Below are positions 38,782 to 49,019 of a stretch of DNA of 64,000 bases, in pieces. A model generated the notes under the pieces. It worked only from the letters and a program-made list of their open reading frames with translations. It did not search any database and had not been told where the DNA came from. The stretch is taken from contig CM029613.1 of NCBI GenBank assembly GCA_017311315.1, positions 1,242,501 through 1,306,500 of the forward strand. Reading direction: 5' to 3'. The position numbers and the translations under genes are program-made. Each line of letters begins with the position of its first letter. Positions within the stretch are counted from its first letter, which is position 1. The DNA comes from Dendrocalamus latiflorus. Its lineage: Eukaryota; Streptophyta; Magnoliopsida; Poales; Poaceae.

Positions 38782-39899
38782 TACGTATTTGAGTTTTCTG
38801 AATTTCTCTATTCTCTTTCTCTTCTTACTCAGCTGTTTACAAGCCTCTTTATTATACAGGTTAATACTCTCCAACTAACATATGTACTTGAATTTCAAGT
38901 TGGTCATGACTTGAACTTGAGTAACACACGGAAACTAACTCTACTGTATCTCGGATTCAATTAAACTCTAAATTAAGATCATTTGCAGCATTCTCCCTCT
39001 AATCTTGATTGACATACTCCTAATTTAGTTTCAACGCATTATAAACTACCGACTACGCCTCCGCATGAAGCGTTCTACATACGAACTAAACACATAGTTA
39101 CATATCAAGACTCAACTCAACTGATACAGGTCCATCCAGATACAAAGACTCTAACTTGTTGAAGCAGTTGGTCACAACTACAACTTGCCTAACTTATACT
39201 TGACATAGGACGACGAACACATCTTCTCAACGTCCTAGACTCATCTCTACTTACTTGACTCAAGATGACGAACATGTCTTCTCAACGTCCCGAACTGATC
39301 TCTGTGGACTCGAGTTAGGAAGGCGAACACATCTTCTCAACATCCCGAACTCAACTCCACGTACTCGAGTTAGGATGATGATGGACAGAGAAGGCGTGTG
39401 AAGGTCTTTAGCGCTGTCTATCGCCGAGCAAGCCGGTGTTGGCAAGGGTAGCCCGTCGGTAGTAGCGGACCTAGGATCAAAATTTAGAGGGTCGATGGGA
39501 CTTACTCACTAGGTTGTCAAATACCGAGTTGCCAGTCTATGATAGCCTGTCGCCCTGCTGGCATGACATCTACCGGCATTGCCTACCAGAGTGCTTGGCT
39601 GCCTCCCTGCTGCGGCCGTATGGATACATACATATCAAAGAAAGTCTGAAGGTTGGCAACAAAGCATGGATCAGACAGCTGCTCCTAGAACTCGTGGACC
39701 TGATCATTTGTCAGCACTTGAGTTGTGATCCCTCTTTCGCTATGCAAGGGTGTAGAAGATCTGCACCACAAATTCCTCACATCCGACCATTGCTAGAACA
39801 CGAATTCGGAAGCACATTTCAGAATAATAGTACTACTACTCACTGCCTAAAAATTCAGACAGCTTTTAACCAAACGATTCATTGTTCAAAGAAATGCAA
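38782..39899. other. Degraded retroelement-like DNA with a 55-bp tandem repeat
   Basis: At 39206-39380 a unit of 55-56 bp is repeated three times (CGAACACATCTTCTCAACGT, CGAACATGTCTTCTCAACGT, CGAACACATCTTCTCAACAT). Each is followed by a variant of CCCGAACTCATCTC and ACTCGAGTTAG. The surrounding sequence is LTR-like in texture, but no ends can be assigned. No gene seen. Confidence 0.5.
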
Positions 39900-40545
39900 G
39901 AACCAGAAAGCTACTAGTCATGAGTAGTGAGCTCACCAATGCACTGGCCGAACCGTGACCGGAGGAGGAGGCCGTTGATGGCGAGGCGCTCGAACAGCTT
40001 CTCCACCTCTGGCCAACCCTACGCCACCACGCTCTAGTTCAAGAACTGGAGCCTAGAGGCCCTTGAGCATGCACAGGCGCCGGTCATGCTCCTATCCAGT
40101 CGGCGCCGGTTGCCGTGGACTGACGCTGGTGGCGTTGGCACGTCGCCCCACTTCCCCGATGTGATGCGTCTCAGCTCGGTCTGCACAGCCTTCAGCCTCG
40201 ACGACATGCCATGGGGCCAGGCACCGCCACAGGCCGCTCAAGGCTCCGGGCAAAGGCATGACCTCCGACATGTCACCATCGTGCCTGATGCTCTGGATGG
40301 CCACTGTGTCATCGCCCTTGACGTACTCGTTCAGTCTTGATGCAGCCGGCGTTGCGACCGATGATGCGAAAGTTGTTGAGCTCGATGAAGGTCAGGTCGA
40401 ATGCAGCTTGGATGGCATCGAACGCGGCCATGACGACATTGAACAAGGCCACGTTGTCCATAGGACCAGAACCATCGTTGTCTGGCATGGCTGAAGGGGA
40501 ACGATCGGCTCTGATACTAATTTATTATGGTCTTTGTTTTCATGG
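39900..40545 (-). pseudogene. Retrotransposon primer site and gag-start remnant
   Basis: On the minus strand TAGTATCAGAGCCGATCG (about 40522-40505) resembles a tRNA-Met primer-binding site. It is followed by an ATG frame MPDNDGSGPMDNVALFNVVM continuing AAFDAIQAAFDLTFIELNNF before it breaks. After that, GC-rich sequence carries many stops. This looks like the 5' interior of a decayed retroelement, family undetermined. Confidence 0.4.
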
Positions 40546-41655
40546 ATGGTAAACACCGCTGAAAGGAAGGCTGGACTGCATCAGCGTGATTTGGGATGAA
40601 TGTAGACTAGAGATGAGAGTGAATTCTTTCTTTCTTTGCTTACTAACAATGATCATACGGCTGGCTTAGATGCTGCCGCCACTAACATACCAACAACCAA
40701 ATCTTTGAAGGATAATTAAGAACTAATGACTAGATAAGCTAACTACCAAATCATGTCGTCTCCTAGTTGAATGGGATGTTGCTGCCGTCCCTCCATGCAT
40801 GGGCCCATACAGCCATAAAACTAACACAATATTTGATTATTTGGGTGCTAGCATGCTAACAAACACTCAGGACCGTCGGATCCCAGCCGGACGGGTACAA
40901 TTTTTGAGGTGGTTTTAGAGTCGATTTATGTATCCGAATCTAAGTTTGTAAAGCTGTGTATAAATAGAGAAGAAAACCAAAGAAAATGTGCAGCGATTTG
41001 AGCACCACCAAAATTTTTGTGTTCTCGTATTGTCTTTGTTCGTAGCTTATAAAAATTGACTAGGGGCGCAAAGAAGAAGTTGATCGGACCAGTCTGATCA
41101 GCGAAGACATTTAGACCATCCGATCTTCATCTGAACTGTTTTTAACAGTTCGATTGACATTAGAACATTCGGATCACTCCGAACAGCATCACGTGCGATC
41201 GGAGCAGTCCGAAGAGTTACTTATTTTCGACCGTTGATTTACGATCGGATGGATCGACTGCTTACGACTGATCGGACCAATCCAATCGGTAAAGTTAAGT
41301 CAAAGTCGTCTACGAGCAAATGATCGAAACTAACATCCAAAGAAGATATGATCATAGTCGAAATTAGTCAACGTGAACATGATCGTAACATTTACGGAGT
41401 TGTCATATTCAACAACGGGTGCCAGCTTGTCGTATTGTCAAAAACACCTGATGCCCACTGCTCATCTTCTTGGCCTTTTACCCTCTCTCTCTCTCTCTTC
41501 ACCTGCCTGCACGCTGAGCTAAGGTTTTGCTGATCTTATCGTCGTATGTTTAAAGTTTGTGAACGTGTCATATTTTTTTTATCACTGTGATCGACGTCCA
41601 TGTCCCCTTTGCTCGAGTCTGCCAGTCCAACAACCCAGGCAATCGCAATCACGTC
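40546..41655. other. Intergenic, with repeated CGATCGGA-type motifs
   Basis: At 41070-41290 the motif GATCGGACCAGTC and close variants occur repeatedly in both orientations (GATCGGACCAATCC, GATCGGAGCAGTCC, GATCACTCCGAACAG). Clusters like this occur in subterminal regions of CACTA elements and in some LTRs, but no ends are visible. No gene seen. Confidence 0.4.
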
Positions 41656-41684
41656 AAATAAATAAATAAATAAATAAATAAATA
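41656..41684. repeat. (AAAT)n microsatellite
   Basis: Seven perfect AAAT units. Confidence 0.95.
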
Positions 41685-41802
41685 GAAGTCTTGCATTGCA
41701 GCGCGCCCTTTATTGGATTCCGCCTCTGGATGAAAACGACGGCTCAACTCGATCCAAGGAACATTGCCCAACAAGTTTGGATCGAGCTTGCCACTTTGTT
41801 AA

Positions 41803-41890
41803 TACTAACCTGTCTTAGTTTGATGGATAATACTGCTGATGGTGAGTACTAACCTGTCTTAGTTTGATGGATAATACTGCTGATGGTGCA
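41803..41890. repeat. 44-bp tandem duplication
   Basis: TACTAACCTGTCTTAGTTTG and the following bases, through CTGCTGATGGTG, occur twice in a row, starting at 41803 and 41847, without visible differences. Confidence 0.93.
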
Positions 41891-42156
41891 GGACTCCAAA
41901 TGATAATGCCAACTACTTCATCTAAATAAACAAACATGCAACTGCAATTCTTTACACGTAGCTTTGTAAAGATGAAAGCGATATCCTAACTCGATCGAGA
42001 GGTTCTTTCTTGTTGGGTGTCTAGCTTTTATGTAGAGAACCAGTTTTAATACCACGAGAGATTCCTTCGCGCGCAGAAGCTTCAGTTCAATGACAAGCAC
42101 GTACCTATCTAGCGGTCCTATCTATTATTTATGGAAATTACAGGTACTCTTGAGAC

Positions 42157-42322
42157 CAGTGGCAGATCTAGGAAAAATTTTTAGAGGGGCTGAAGTACCT
42201 TCAGCTCGACCTCAGCCCCTTCTACATTATACATCCATGGCTAAAAATTTAGGGGGGGCTCCAGGGGTCCGATAGCGGTAGGGGGGCTCGAGCCCCCTGC
42301 CCCACCGCTAGATCCGCCCCTG
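42157..42322. mobile_element. hAT-type MITE with 8-bp target duplication
   Basis: Termini CAGTGGCAGATC and GATCCGCCCCTG are inverted repeats at 10 of 12 positions. CTTGAGAC flanks the element exactly on both sides (42149-42156 and 42323-42330). An 8-bp duplication is diagnostic of the hAT superfamily. Length 166 bp, non-coding. Confidence 0.92.
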
Positions 42323-42618
42323 CTTGAGACCAAATTCAATAGATTTTTGTGAATGAATGCTTATAAAGGGAGAACAGAAATATTTTTAGCAAGGACTAGT
42401 ACTGTGTGTAGATCAGATGAAGTCAAAAAGGTTTCTGTAGCGGCCTGTAGGTGCCAGCTTCTCCATCAATTCCATTACACATCGCTCTCGGTTGATTTGT
42501 CTTTCACCTCTCCTAGTACTACCGCTACTGCTATCTCTAATAAGACAGGAGCAGAAAATCGAAGGTGGACAATATGGTAGCCGGAGCCTGGAGTACTTAA
42601 TTTACTAGTGCATTAGGA

Positions 42619-42895
42619 CTAAGGTTTCAAAAACCGGAACCGGAAGAAATCGCGGTCGGCGGCCGGTAACGGGCGGTTACTGACCGGTTACCGGAAAAAC
42701 CGATCACAAATTGAAAAATTAAAATTTGGATTTTGAGGTGTTTTGAAACCGGTAACCGGAAAAACCGGCCGATAACCGGAAAAAGCCGGTCAAAATTCGA
42801 AAATCAAAAATTGCTACTGGCCGATTTTTTCGGTTACCGATCGCCACAGGTAAAAACGGTAACCGGCGGTTACCGGCCAGGATTTTAAACCCTGA
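42619..42895. mobile_element. CCGGTTACCGG-rich MITE-like element
   Basis: Bounded by AAGGTTTCAAAAACCGG and CCAGGATTTTAAACCCT, which are imperfect inverted repeats. The interior is built from variants of ACCGGTTACCGGAAAAACCG. Probably a non-autonomous hAT element; the duplication was not resolved. Confidence 0.6.
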
Positions 42896-42917
42896 TTCGG
42901 ACAACCATGGTGGTACA

Positions 42918-43478
42918 TAGAGATGGCAATGGGTAAATACCCATCGGGTATTGCCATTCCATACCCGTACCCGCTAGGTGCAAATTTACCCGTCGGGTTA
43001 CCCGTATCCGCACGCGGGTAGGAAAATTTACCCATACCCGTACCCGCGCTGGTATTACTACCCGACGGGTAACCCGTACCCGCAAACATACCCGTTCAAC
43101 ACATAAGAATATCATCAATTTAGACATTCATTAATCATACATGTCAAGCACAAAAGCGTCTAATGATCAAAATTAGTATATCACATAAACATACTTGACA
43201 TGACCATATCAACATATGACAAACAAATAAACAATCAACAACAAGTAGATAATAAAATTAACATTTGAGTGGGATGTCTAGTTGTATAATGCGGGTATTC
43301 ATTACCCGCGGGTAGGCGGGTATGGGTACTATATACCCACACCCGCACCTGCCTACCTGGCGGGTAGAGGATTTCGCCCAATAACGTACCTATGTGTACA
43401 TAAAATTTTCCATACCCGTCTCTTTATCGGGTAAAACCCGTTGGGTATTTGGGTATCGGGTACCCATTGCTATCTCTA
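42918..43478. mobile_element. hAT-type non-autonomous element with exact 8-bp duplication
   Basis: Starts TAGAGATGGCAATGGGTA and ends TACCCATTGCTATCTCTA. GTGGTACA flanks both ends exactly (42910-42917 and 43479-43486). Subterminal regions are full of ACCCGTACCCG and ACGGGTA motifs in both orientations, likely transposase-binding sites of the parent element. Length 561 bp, no transposase. Confidence 0.93.
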
Positions 43479-43896
43479 GTGGTACAGAAATAGGGAGGGC
43501 CAAAACAGTTTTTCCTTAGGTGAATAATGATTCTTTCTCGTGTGCAAAAACAGGGAGAGAATGGAACTTCAGGTATCATTTTCCTTTCAAGCTGGCTGCA
43601 TTTCCCTTTTATGTTGTTGGACTCCTCTCTGCCTAGAATTCTGTTGTGTGAATTCGCATTGATAGTTTCCTTGTTTCGAAGATTGTTCTATGCGAGCCCG
43701 CGACAGACGATTCTTGATCATTTCTGATCCGGTCATTTCCTCGTTTCATCCAGGTACTAGTTGCAGGCCATGTCGAGGCCGTACGTATGAGCATAAGAGC
43801 ATTTGATGCCTCCCTTTCTGACAGCTCAATCTCTCTAACCGACGGACGGTTCAGTACTACGTACATGAAGACGATGAAACTCTGCTACGTGCCACT

Positions 43897-43992
43897 GCTC
43901 AACGGAGGGTCGTTGTTGGGCATGCACGTGCGTGTGTCGAAACGCTGGCACTGCTGCTCAACGGAGAGTCATTGTTGGGCATGCACGTGCTG
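43897..43992. repeat. 60-bp direct duplication
   Basis: CTCAACGGAGGGTCGTTGTT and CTCAACGGAGAGTCATTGTT, each followed by GGGCATGCACGTG, start about 60 bp apart (43897 and 43957). Confidence 0.85.
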
Positions 43993-44023
43993 CCTGCATG
44001 TGTTAAAAGTCCCCGTTCTTTTA

Positions 44024-44092
44024 CGGCGTGTTTGGTACCCTGCATCAGGCCGCGGCCTGACTCTGTGCATGCAGGCGCCAACGTTTGGTTGG
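44024..44092. mobile_element. Tourist-type MITE, left part (split by LTR retrotransposon)
   Basis: Begins CGGCGTGTTTGGTACCCTG just after TTA (44021-44023). The matching right end, CAGGGAACCAAACACGCCG, lies at 55209-55227 followed by TTA (55228-55230). TTA duplication and these inverted repeats fit the PIF/Harbinger (Tourist) group. The intact MITE would be about 220 bp. Confidence 0.85.
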
Positions 44093-46679
44093 TGTAACGC
44101 CCCGCGTTTCTTAATTAAGTGAAGCGCTGTTATTAGCGTTAATATTTGCAATTATCGGAACAAATTAAAATTTGGTAATGAATTATTTGAATGGTTCATT
44201 TCTTCAACTAATAACAATTGTTTCGGGAAGCAAGATAAATGGAAAACTTTTATTACCATTATAAATCATTGCATACATACAGATTTCATTCCCAAAAAAA
44301 AAAATTAAAACGTAATAGTTACAATAGTTGAACATGTTTATATTACAAGAAAGTTTCAAAATTACATCCATGAACATTTCTTACAGGAATTCAATTGCTA
44401 TCAACTACTGATACAACATTATCTATTTATGAACTAATAACCAAATTATAAGACCGAAAAAGACCAAACAAAAGAGTAATTGAAAATAAGGAAATATAAA
44501 ATAAGTGTTGCCGTCAGAGCCCTAAGGATTAACTTCGGGCGGGGTAATCCGTTCACGGAGATATCTGACCGTCCGGGGGCCAGTCGACACCTCTCACAAC
44601 CATAGGCTCATCACACGGTATATATATATATACACAAACCTGTTCTAAACATAGGAATCCAACCAAGGCAAAGACTAGGTGAGCACAAATCATTCCAGCC
44701 AAACCCACAACAGAGAAACCACCTGTCAAAGCCCTCACCATGCAAATATCCACCACAGTGAACTAGATAGCACCGGGCCAGAGCAGCCACGCCCAGAGGG
44801 CATCAGCAGCCAATAAGCCTCACGGGCAAGCCATCCAACAAATATCCCACATTGCATACTAGTAGTCAAACCGAGAGAACAGAGCACAGAGGGACAAAGG
44901 AAAGGTAAGGTAACATTCCCCAACTCTCACAGCCAATCCCCAGACCGCAGAAGAGTCCTCAGCCGAGTGGAGCCGGAGGACCAGGGAGTGAAGCACCAAC
45001 AAGCCGAAGGAAGCAAGGGGAGGTGACGGCCACAGGAGAACCGCAAGCCAACATCAAGCCTCATCCACCGCAAACCGGCCACCACCCCAACCCCAAACCC
45101 TAGCATTTCTCACAAGTACCAGTGCAGGTAAACCCCGCAATCTCACCATCCAAGTAATATCATTATCAAACCCATCCAACATAGGCTAGAGACCATAAGC
45201 ATTCATCCACAATAGAGCACGAACCATTTAGGCATATCAACTGAAATAGCAGAGGAGAGAAGAGGATTACCCGGGGAGGGCGGCTGCGGGTGTGTGGCCG
45301 AGCCACCAGTTCACCGCCACCGGTACTTCCCCGGTGTGCGGCGACGGCTCACTGGCGGCGGTCAGCCACGATCACCCGCCTCCCAAAACCTAACCCTAGG
45401 CAAACCTCATAAATTAGCAAATCACAAATTTATAAATCAAGCAAGAAGTGGGGAAAAAGGAAAATGAGGGGAAAGCTTGAGAGCGGCCAGATCTGAGCGT
45501 AGATCCGGGCGGCGGCGCGTTGGGGAAGCCGGACCAGGCGGCGGCGCGTTGGGGAAGCCGAACCGGGCGGCGCGGCGTTGGCGTCGGCGTCGGCGTCGGT
45601 GTAGAGGAGGAGGCCAGGACGGCGCGAGCGGGAGGAGCCGCGCGGAGGTAGAGCCGGCGTAGAGGAGGAGCAGAGGGGGAGGCGAGCGAGAGAATAGAGA
45701 GAGGGAGCCGGCGGAGTGGGTGAGAAAGGAGGAGAAGAGAGGGGAGATGAGGAGGCGTCGGTGGGGGAAAAAGGAAAAGAGAGGAGGCGTCGGCAGTAGA
45801 AAGGAGGCCGAAAACTCAGTGAAAAACCAAAGATGAGGAGGCAGTTAACCCTAGAGCCAAATAAGGCAGAAAAATAAGAAGATACTAATGGGAATCTTAG
45901 CATGAAATTATATAGACTATAATTTCCTGATCAATTACCATGAGATAGAATAACTATAAGCATGCTCATGCATATTATTAAGCTAATATTGCCAATTTCG
46001 CCATTAATCAAAATGATTAGTTAGAATGCAATAATTGGTAATTGCTTAGTCTTGCATTTAATTTGTGGACACTATTAAATTGAATTGGAAACTATTGCAC
46101 TCTGTTTAAAAAGACGAAAGGAACAATTTGTGAATCCTGATTATAATTAATAGAAATCTTATGAGGACCAGAATCTTATAAATAATTGAACCGTAGATTA
46201 ATTTAAGTCTAAATAGCAGGAAAAAGGCTGAATCTTCAAAGGGAACCATATCAGGGTAACGAGGAGACTCAGCAGTTTAATATAAACTCAGGCAAGCATT
46301 CCTTTGAACATATCTGTAAAGTATATTTGTAAAACAAGTATTTTGTATTATGCTAGTATCACTTGCATGAAAGAAATAAAGAGTTTTAAACCGAGCAATG
46401 GTTATATGGGAAAGGGGAGAGTTAGATGGCGACTGATGGAGCAGTTGGCCATCTAGGTTAATTAATAGGGTGGGCAGAGGTTGCCAGGGCAGGTGATAAC
46501 GGGGCAGGTGTGGGACCTCTGCATAAGAATAAAATATAATAAGTCACCAGCTTCATCCGTGTGAACAGACCGTACCAAACCGTATCAACCAACATCCCGT
46601 TCGAGGACGGACAGACTAGTAGCTCTATCGAAGTGTTATATTCTCCACATGGGTAAGTATTTTATTAAGCCGTTGGGAG

Positions 46680-46835
46680 AACCCACATGATCCGGGCCAG
46701 CACTTGGGTGCCGGGTGGGGGACCCCGTGGAGGAACCCACAAGATCCGGGCCAGCAACTGGGTGCCGGGTGGGGACCTCCACCACCGCAGGAACCCACAC
46801 GATCCGGGCCAGAACTGGGGTGCCGGGTGGGGGAT
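46680..46835. repeat. Triplicated 55-60-bp GC-rich unit inside the 5' LTR
   Basis: Three tandem copies of ACCCACA(T/A/C)GATCCGGGCCAG, each followed by CTGGGTGCCGGGTGGGG with small indels. The same array recurs in the 3' LTR at about 53941-54096. As part of the LTR it may be a transcriptional enhancer or an RNA structure; neither is shown. Confidence 0.88.
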
Positions 46836-47385
46836 GCAAGGCGCATATATTAGCGCGGGTGGAGGTTGGGGTAGGGCGAGGCCGCCCCAACCAACAACTA
46901 TGTCAAAGTCGGTGGGCGCCAGGCGAGGGTGAGAAACCACCCTGGGCTGCCGGCTGAGAATAGTTGGGTGGAGATATAATTTACTAAGATAGATGCCAAC
47001 GTACTGTACTCTGATCTGGGCGCCGCATCTAAGGAAATGCGGAGAACCATGGGCCACCAGGATCAAGAGTGGTGATGGGTAAAGTGATACAAGCTTGCGC
47101 AATGCTATATAAATCATGAATTCATGCCTGTCTCCAGGAAAGGAGAATTACGGAAACTTATGGGGGTTTTTGCTGTTCATGCGTATGTTCAGTAGATTTC
47201 CAAAATAATGAATCCATAATCTTTTGCAACCTAAAACTTTATTTTCTATAAGTAGGGAATGTTGGGTTTGGAGATGAACTTGGAAAAGAACAGTGGAGAT
47301 AGAACAGGAGCATTCAGTGCATTTTTGTTACATAAGCTTGCTGAGTACTCTGTACTCACTCTTGCTATTATTTCCTTTGTTTAGA

Positions 47386-47494
47386 TAATAGCCAGCAGTT
47401 TGGGGATAGAGATGAAACTTATTCAGAGGAGGAAGGTTATAGCGAGTACGAGCCGTATGAAGGTCACGCCACATATGATGATTGGGACGACTAG
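47386..47494 (+). other. Short acidic frame within the 5' LTR
   Basis: Downstream of TTTGTTTAG the sequence reads NSQQFGDRDETYSEEEGYSE and YEPYEGHATYDDWDD before a stop at about 47492-47494. It is highly acidic and Tyr-rich, and it is repeated in the 3' LTR (54647-54755). It could be the last exon of a spliced LTR-initiated transcript, or chance. No start codon in frame is evident. Confidence 0.35.
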
Positions 47495-47809
47495 ACGAAT
47501 ATGATCAGCTAGGACTCTACTATTAGAATACCTGTAATATTAATGTATTGTAGTGGTACCTCTCTTGTATAATTAGAATTCTGAATTACTATCTTTTGGT
47601 ATTGTAATTCTAAGACTTGAACTAGTTGTATAATATTTTAGCCCTGCGTGGCATGGTGAAGGTATGTAACTTTCGGTCTCTAATTATTGTTCTGTTGCAA
47701 TACTCTGATTGGCTTATTATTCTTTAAAGCGATGTTTTATCGGCTAAAACGAATAATAATCCGTTGACTAGCTTTATTACCCCATGGTAATAATGCGGGT
47801 CGTCACAGG

Positions 47810-47821
47810 TGGTATCAGAGC
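47810..47821 (+). other. Chromovirus primer-binding site
   Basis: TGGTATCAGAGC lies two bases after the 5' LTR and matches the 3' end of plant initiator tRNA-Met exactly. Confidence 0.95.
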
Positions 47822-48442
47822 AATGGTTTGAGAGCCACGCAAATGATTAGTGACCGTTTTTGACTTAAGTATGTTATCCTTGCTATATGGCAATATGTAC
47901 TCTTAAATAAACGTCGATAGTCTCACTTTTAGACCACCACTTCTAGAAGCAGAAGGGTTAGCAAGGATGGGATTGACGATAAAAAAATAGATGTGACGAT
48001 CTAAATCATAGTATTGGTTATTTTCATTGGTAACAGTGTTGGTTTTTGTAAAATGTCGGTAGTAGTTGGTGAACCGTATAATTTTTGCTTATGAACTTAA
48101 TATTTAACCTTGCTGCACTTAGATATTCTGCATTTAAATTATTGATATTCTGCATTTAAATTATTGCATTTCAGTTAAATATATGATTACTGTTTTATTG
48201 TTTCAACCATAGCGACATAGGTAGCAACCTAGAGTAGCTGAAATTTAGTATTAGTAAGTGAAGTGGAGTAGAGAGTAACTCTCTACCGTGAATTCTCTCC
48301 TTTTTCATTCTGAGAACTAAATCAATTCCGTTGCCATCTTAGCCAGTCGACCGGAATATGAGAATGAAAGGAGCAGAGGTACTAAGATGGCAAGGAATAC
48401 AACTCATTAAAAATTGCTTTACCCAATTCTGCATACGAGATT

Positions 48443-48724
48443 TCCCGGACGAGTGGTCCGTGGCGCTTCCGAACGCGTAAGTTTCGGACGGACCCAGGAA
48501 TGAAGTCCTGGGCGTACTCAGGGATGAGCCCTGAGCGTGGTTCCAAACGCGATAGTTTTGGGCGATCCTGAGAGCGAGTTCTCAGGCGTGCCTGGGCACG
48601 GAGATCCAGGGTAGTGTAGGTTGCACTCAGAGGCGAGCTCTGAGCGTGGTCCCAAACGCGAAAGATTTGGGCGGTCTCGAGAGCGGGTTCTCGGGCGTTC
48701 CTGGGCACGTAGTCCCAGAGTAGT
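48443..48724 (+). other. Array of about eleven small stem-loops in the chromovirus leader
   Basis: Between the primer site and gag lie successive short inverted repeats, spaced about 20-27 nt: CGGACGAGTGGTCCG, TCCGAACGCGTAAGTTTCGG, CCAGGAATGAAGTCCTGG, CTCAGGGATGAGCCCTGAG, CCAAACGCGATAGTTTTGG, CCTGAGAGCGAGTTCTCAGG, CCTGGGCACGGAGATCCAGG, CTCAGAGGCGAGCTCTGAG, CCCAAACGCGAAAGATTTGG, CTCGAGAGCGGGTTCTCGGG and CCTGGGCACGTAGTCCCAG. Most stems are 6-8 bp, loops often contain GCGA, ACG or ATGA, and stems are joined by GCGT/GCGA-type linkers. Part of the array is a duplication of about 109 bp. In the RNA this would be a row of hairpins upstream of gag, where retroelements keep dimerisation and packaging signals. 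Confidence 0.8.
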
Positions 48725-49019
48725 ATAGACATTTGGTTCTTTTTGGTCTCTATGTTTCTTGGCTGTTATTTGCTTCTGTGATGATGTGTGAAAGTTAGAA
48801 AACTTAAACTAAGTCAAAGAGCGACCCGAAACCAAATTAATCAATTTATCTTAATCCTCTCGTTTCTCTAAAAATATTGCTAAAGTAGAGGAATAATCCT
48901 GATAATTTTTACAAATCAAAACTTGGGCATTTAAAATTAGTATCGCAATCTTGGAAGGTAAGTAATAAGTTAATCTTTAGAAACTAATATTATCCGAACT
49001 AATAGCAGTCCCATGGCAG

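Larger units (their letters stand above)
44093..47807 (+). repeat. Chromovirus 5' LTR (3715 bp)
   Basis: Starts TGTAACGCCCCGCGTTTC and ends AATGCGGGTCGTCACA. It contains a GC-rich segment (45260-45700) and, at 46680-46835, three copies of a unit with CCCACANGATCCGGGCCAGC and GGGTGCCGGGTGGGG. The GC-rich part is open on several frames (for example 45430-45903 minus) without recognisable domains. Near its end, 47386-47494 holds a short acidic frame after an acceptor-like TTTAG. Confidence 0.95.

Noticed and set aside
39206..39380. CRISPR-like array
   Set aside because: Three diverged 55-bp tandem units without unique spacers, in a plant genome. Ordinary tandem repeat.
45430..45903. 157-codon minus-strand frame in the LTR, repeated at 52691-53164
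   Set aside because: It lies in the GC-rich part of both LTRs. The Ser/Pro/Arg-rich translation shows no family, and it is duplicated only because the LTR is.
48382..48732. 116-codon minus-strand frame in the chromovirus leader
   Set aside because: It coincides with the hairpin array and reflects its repeated units. No homology recognised.
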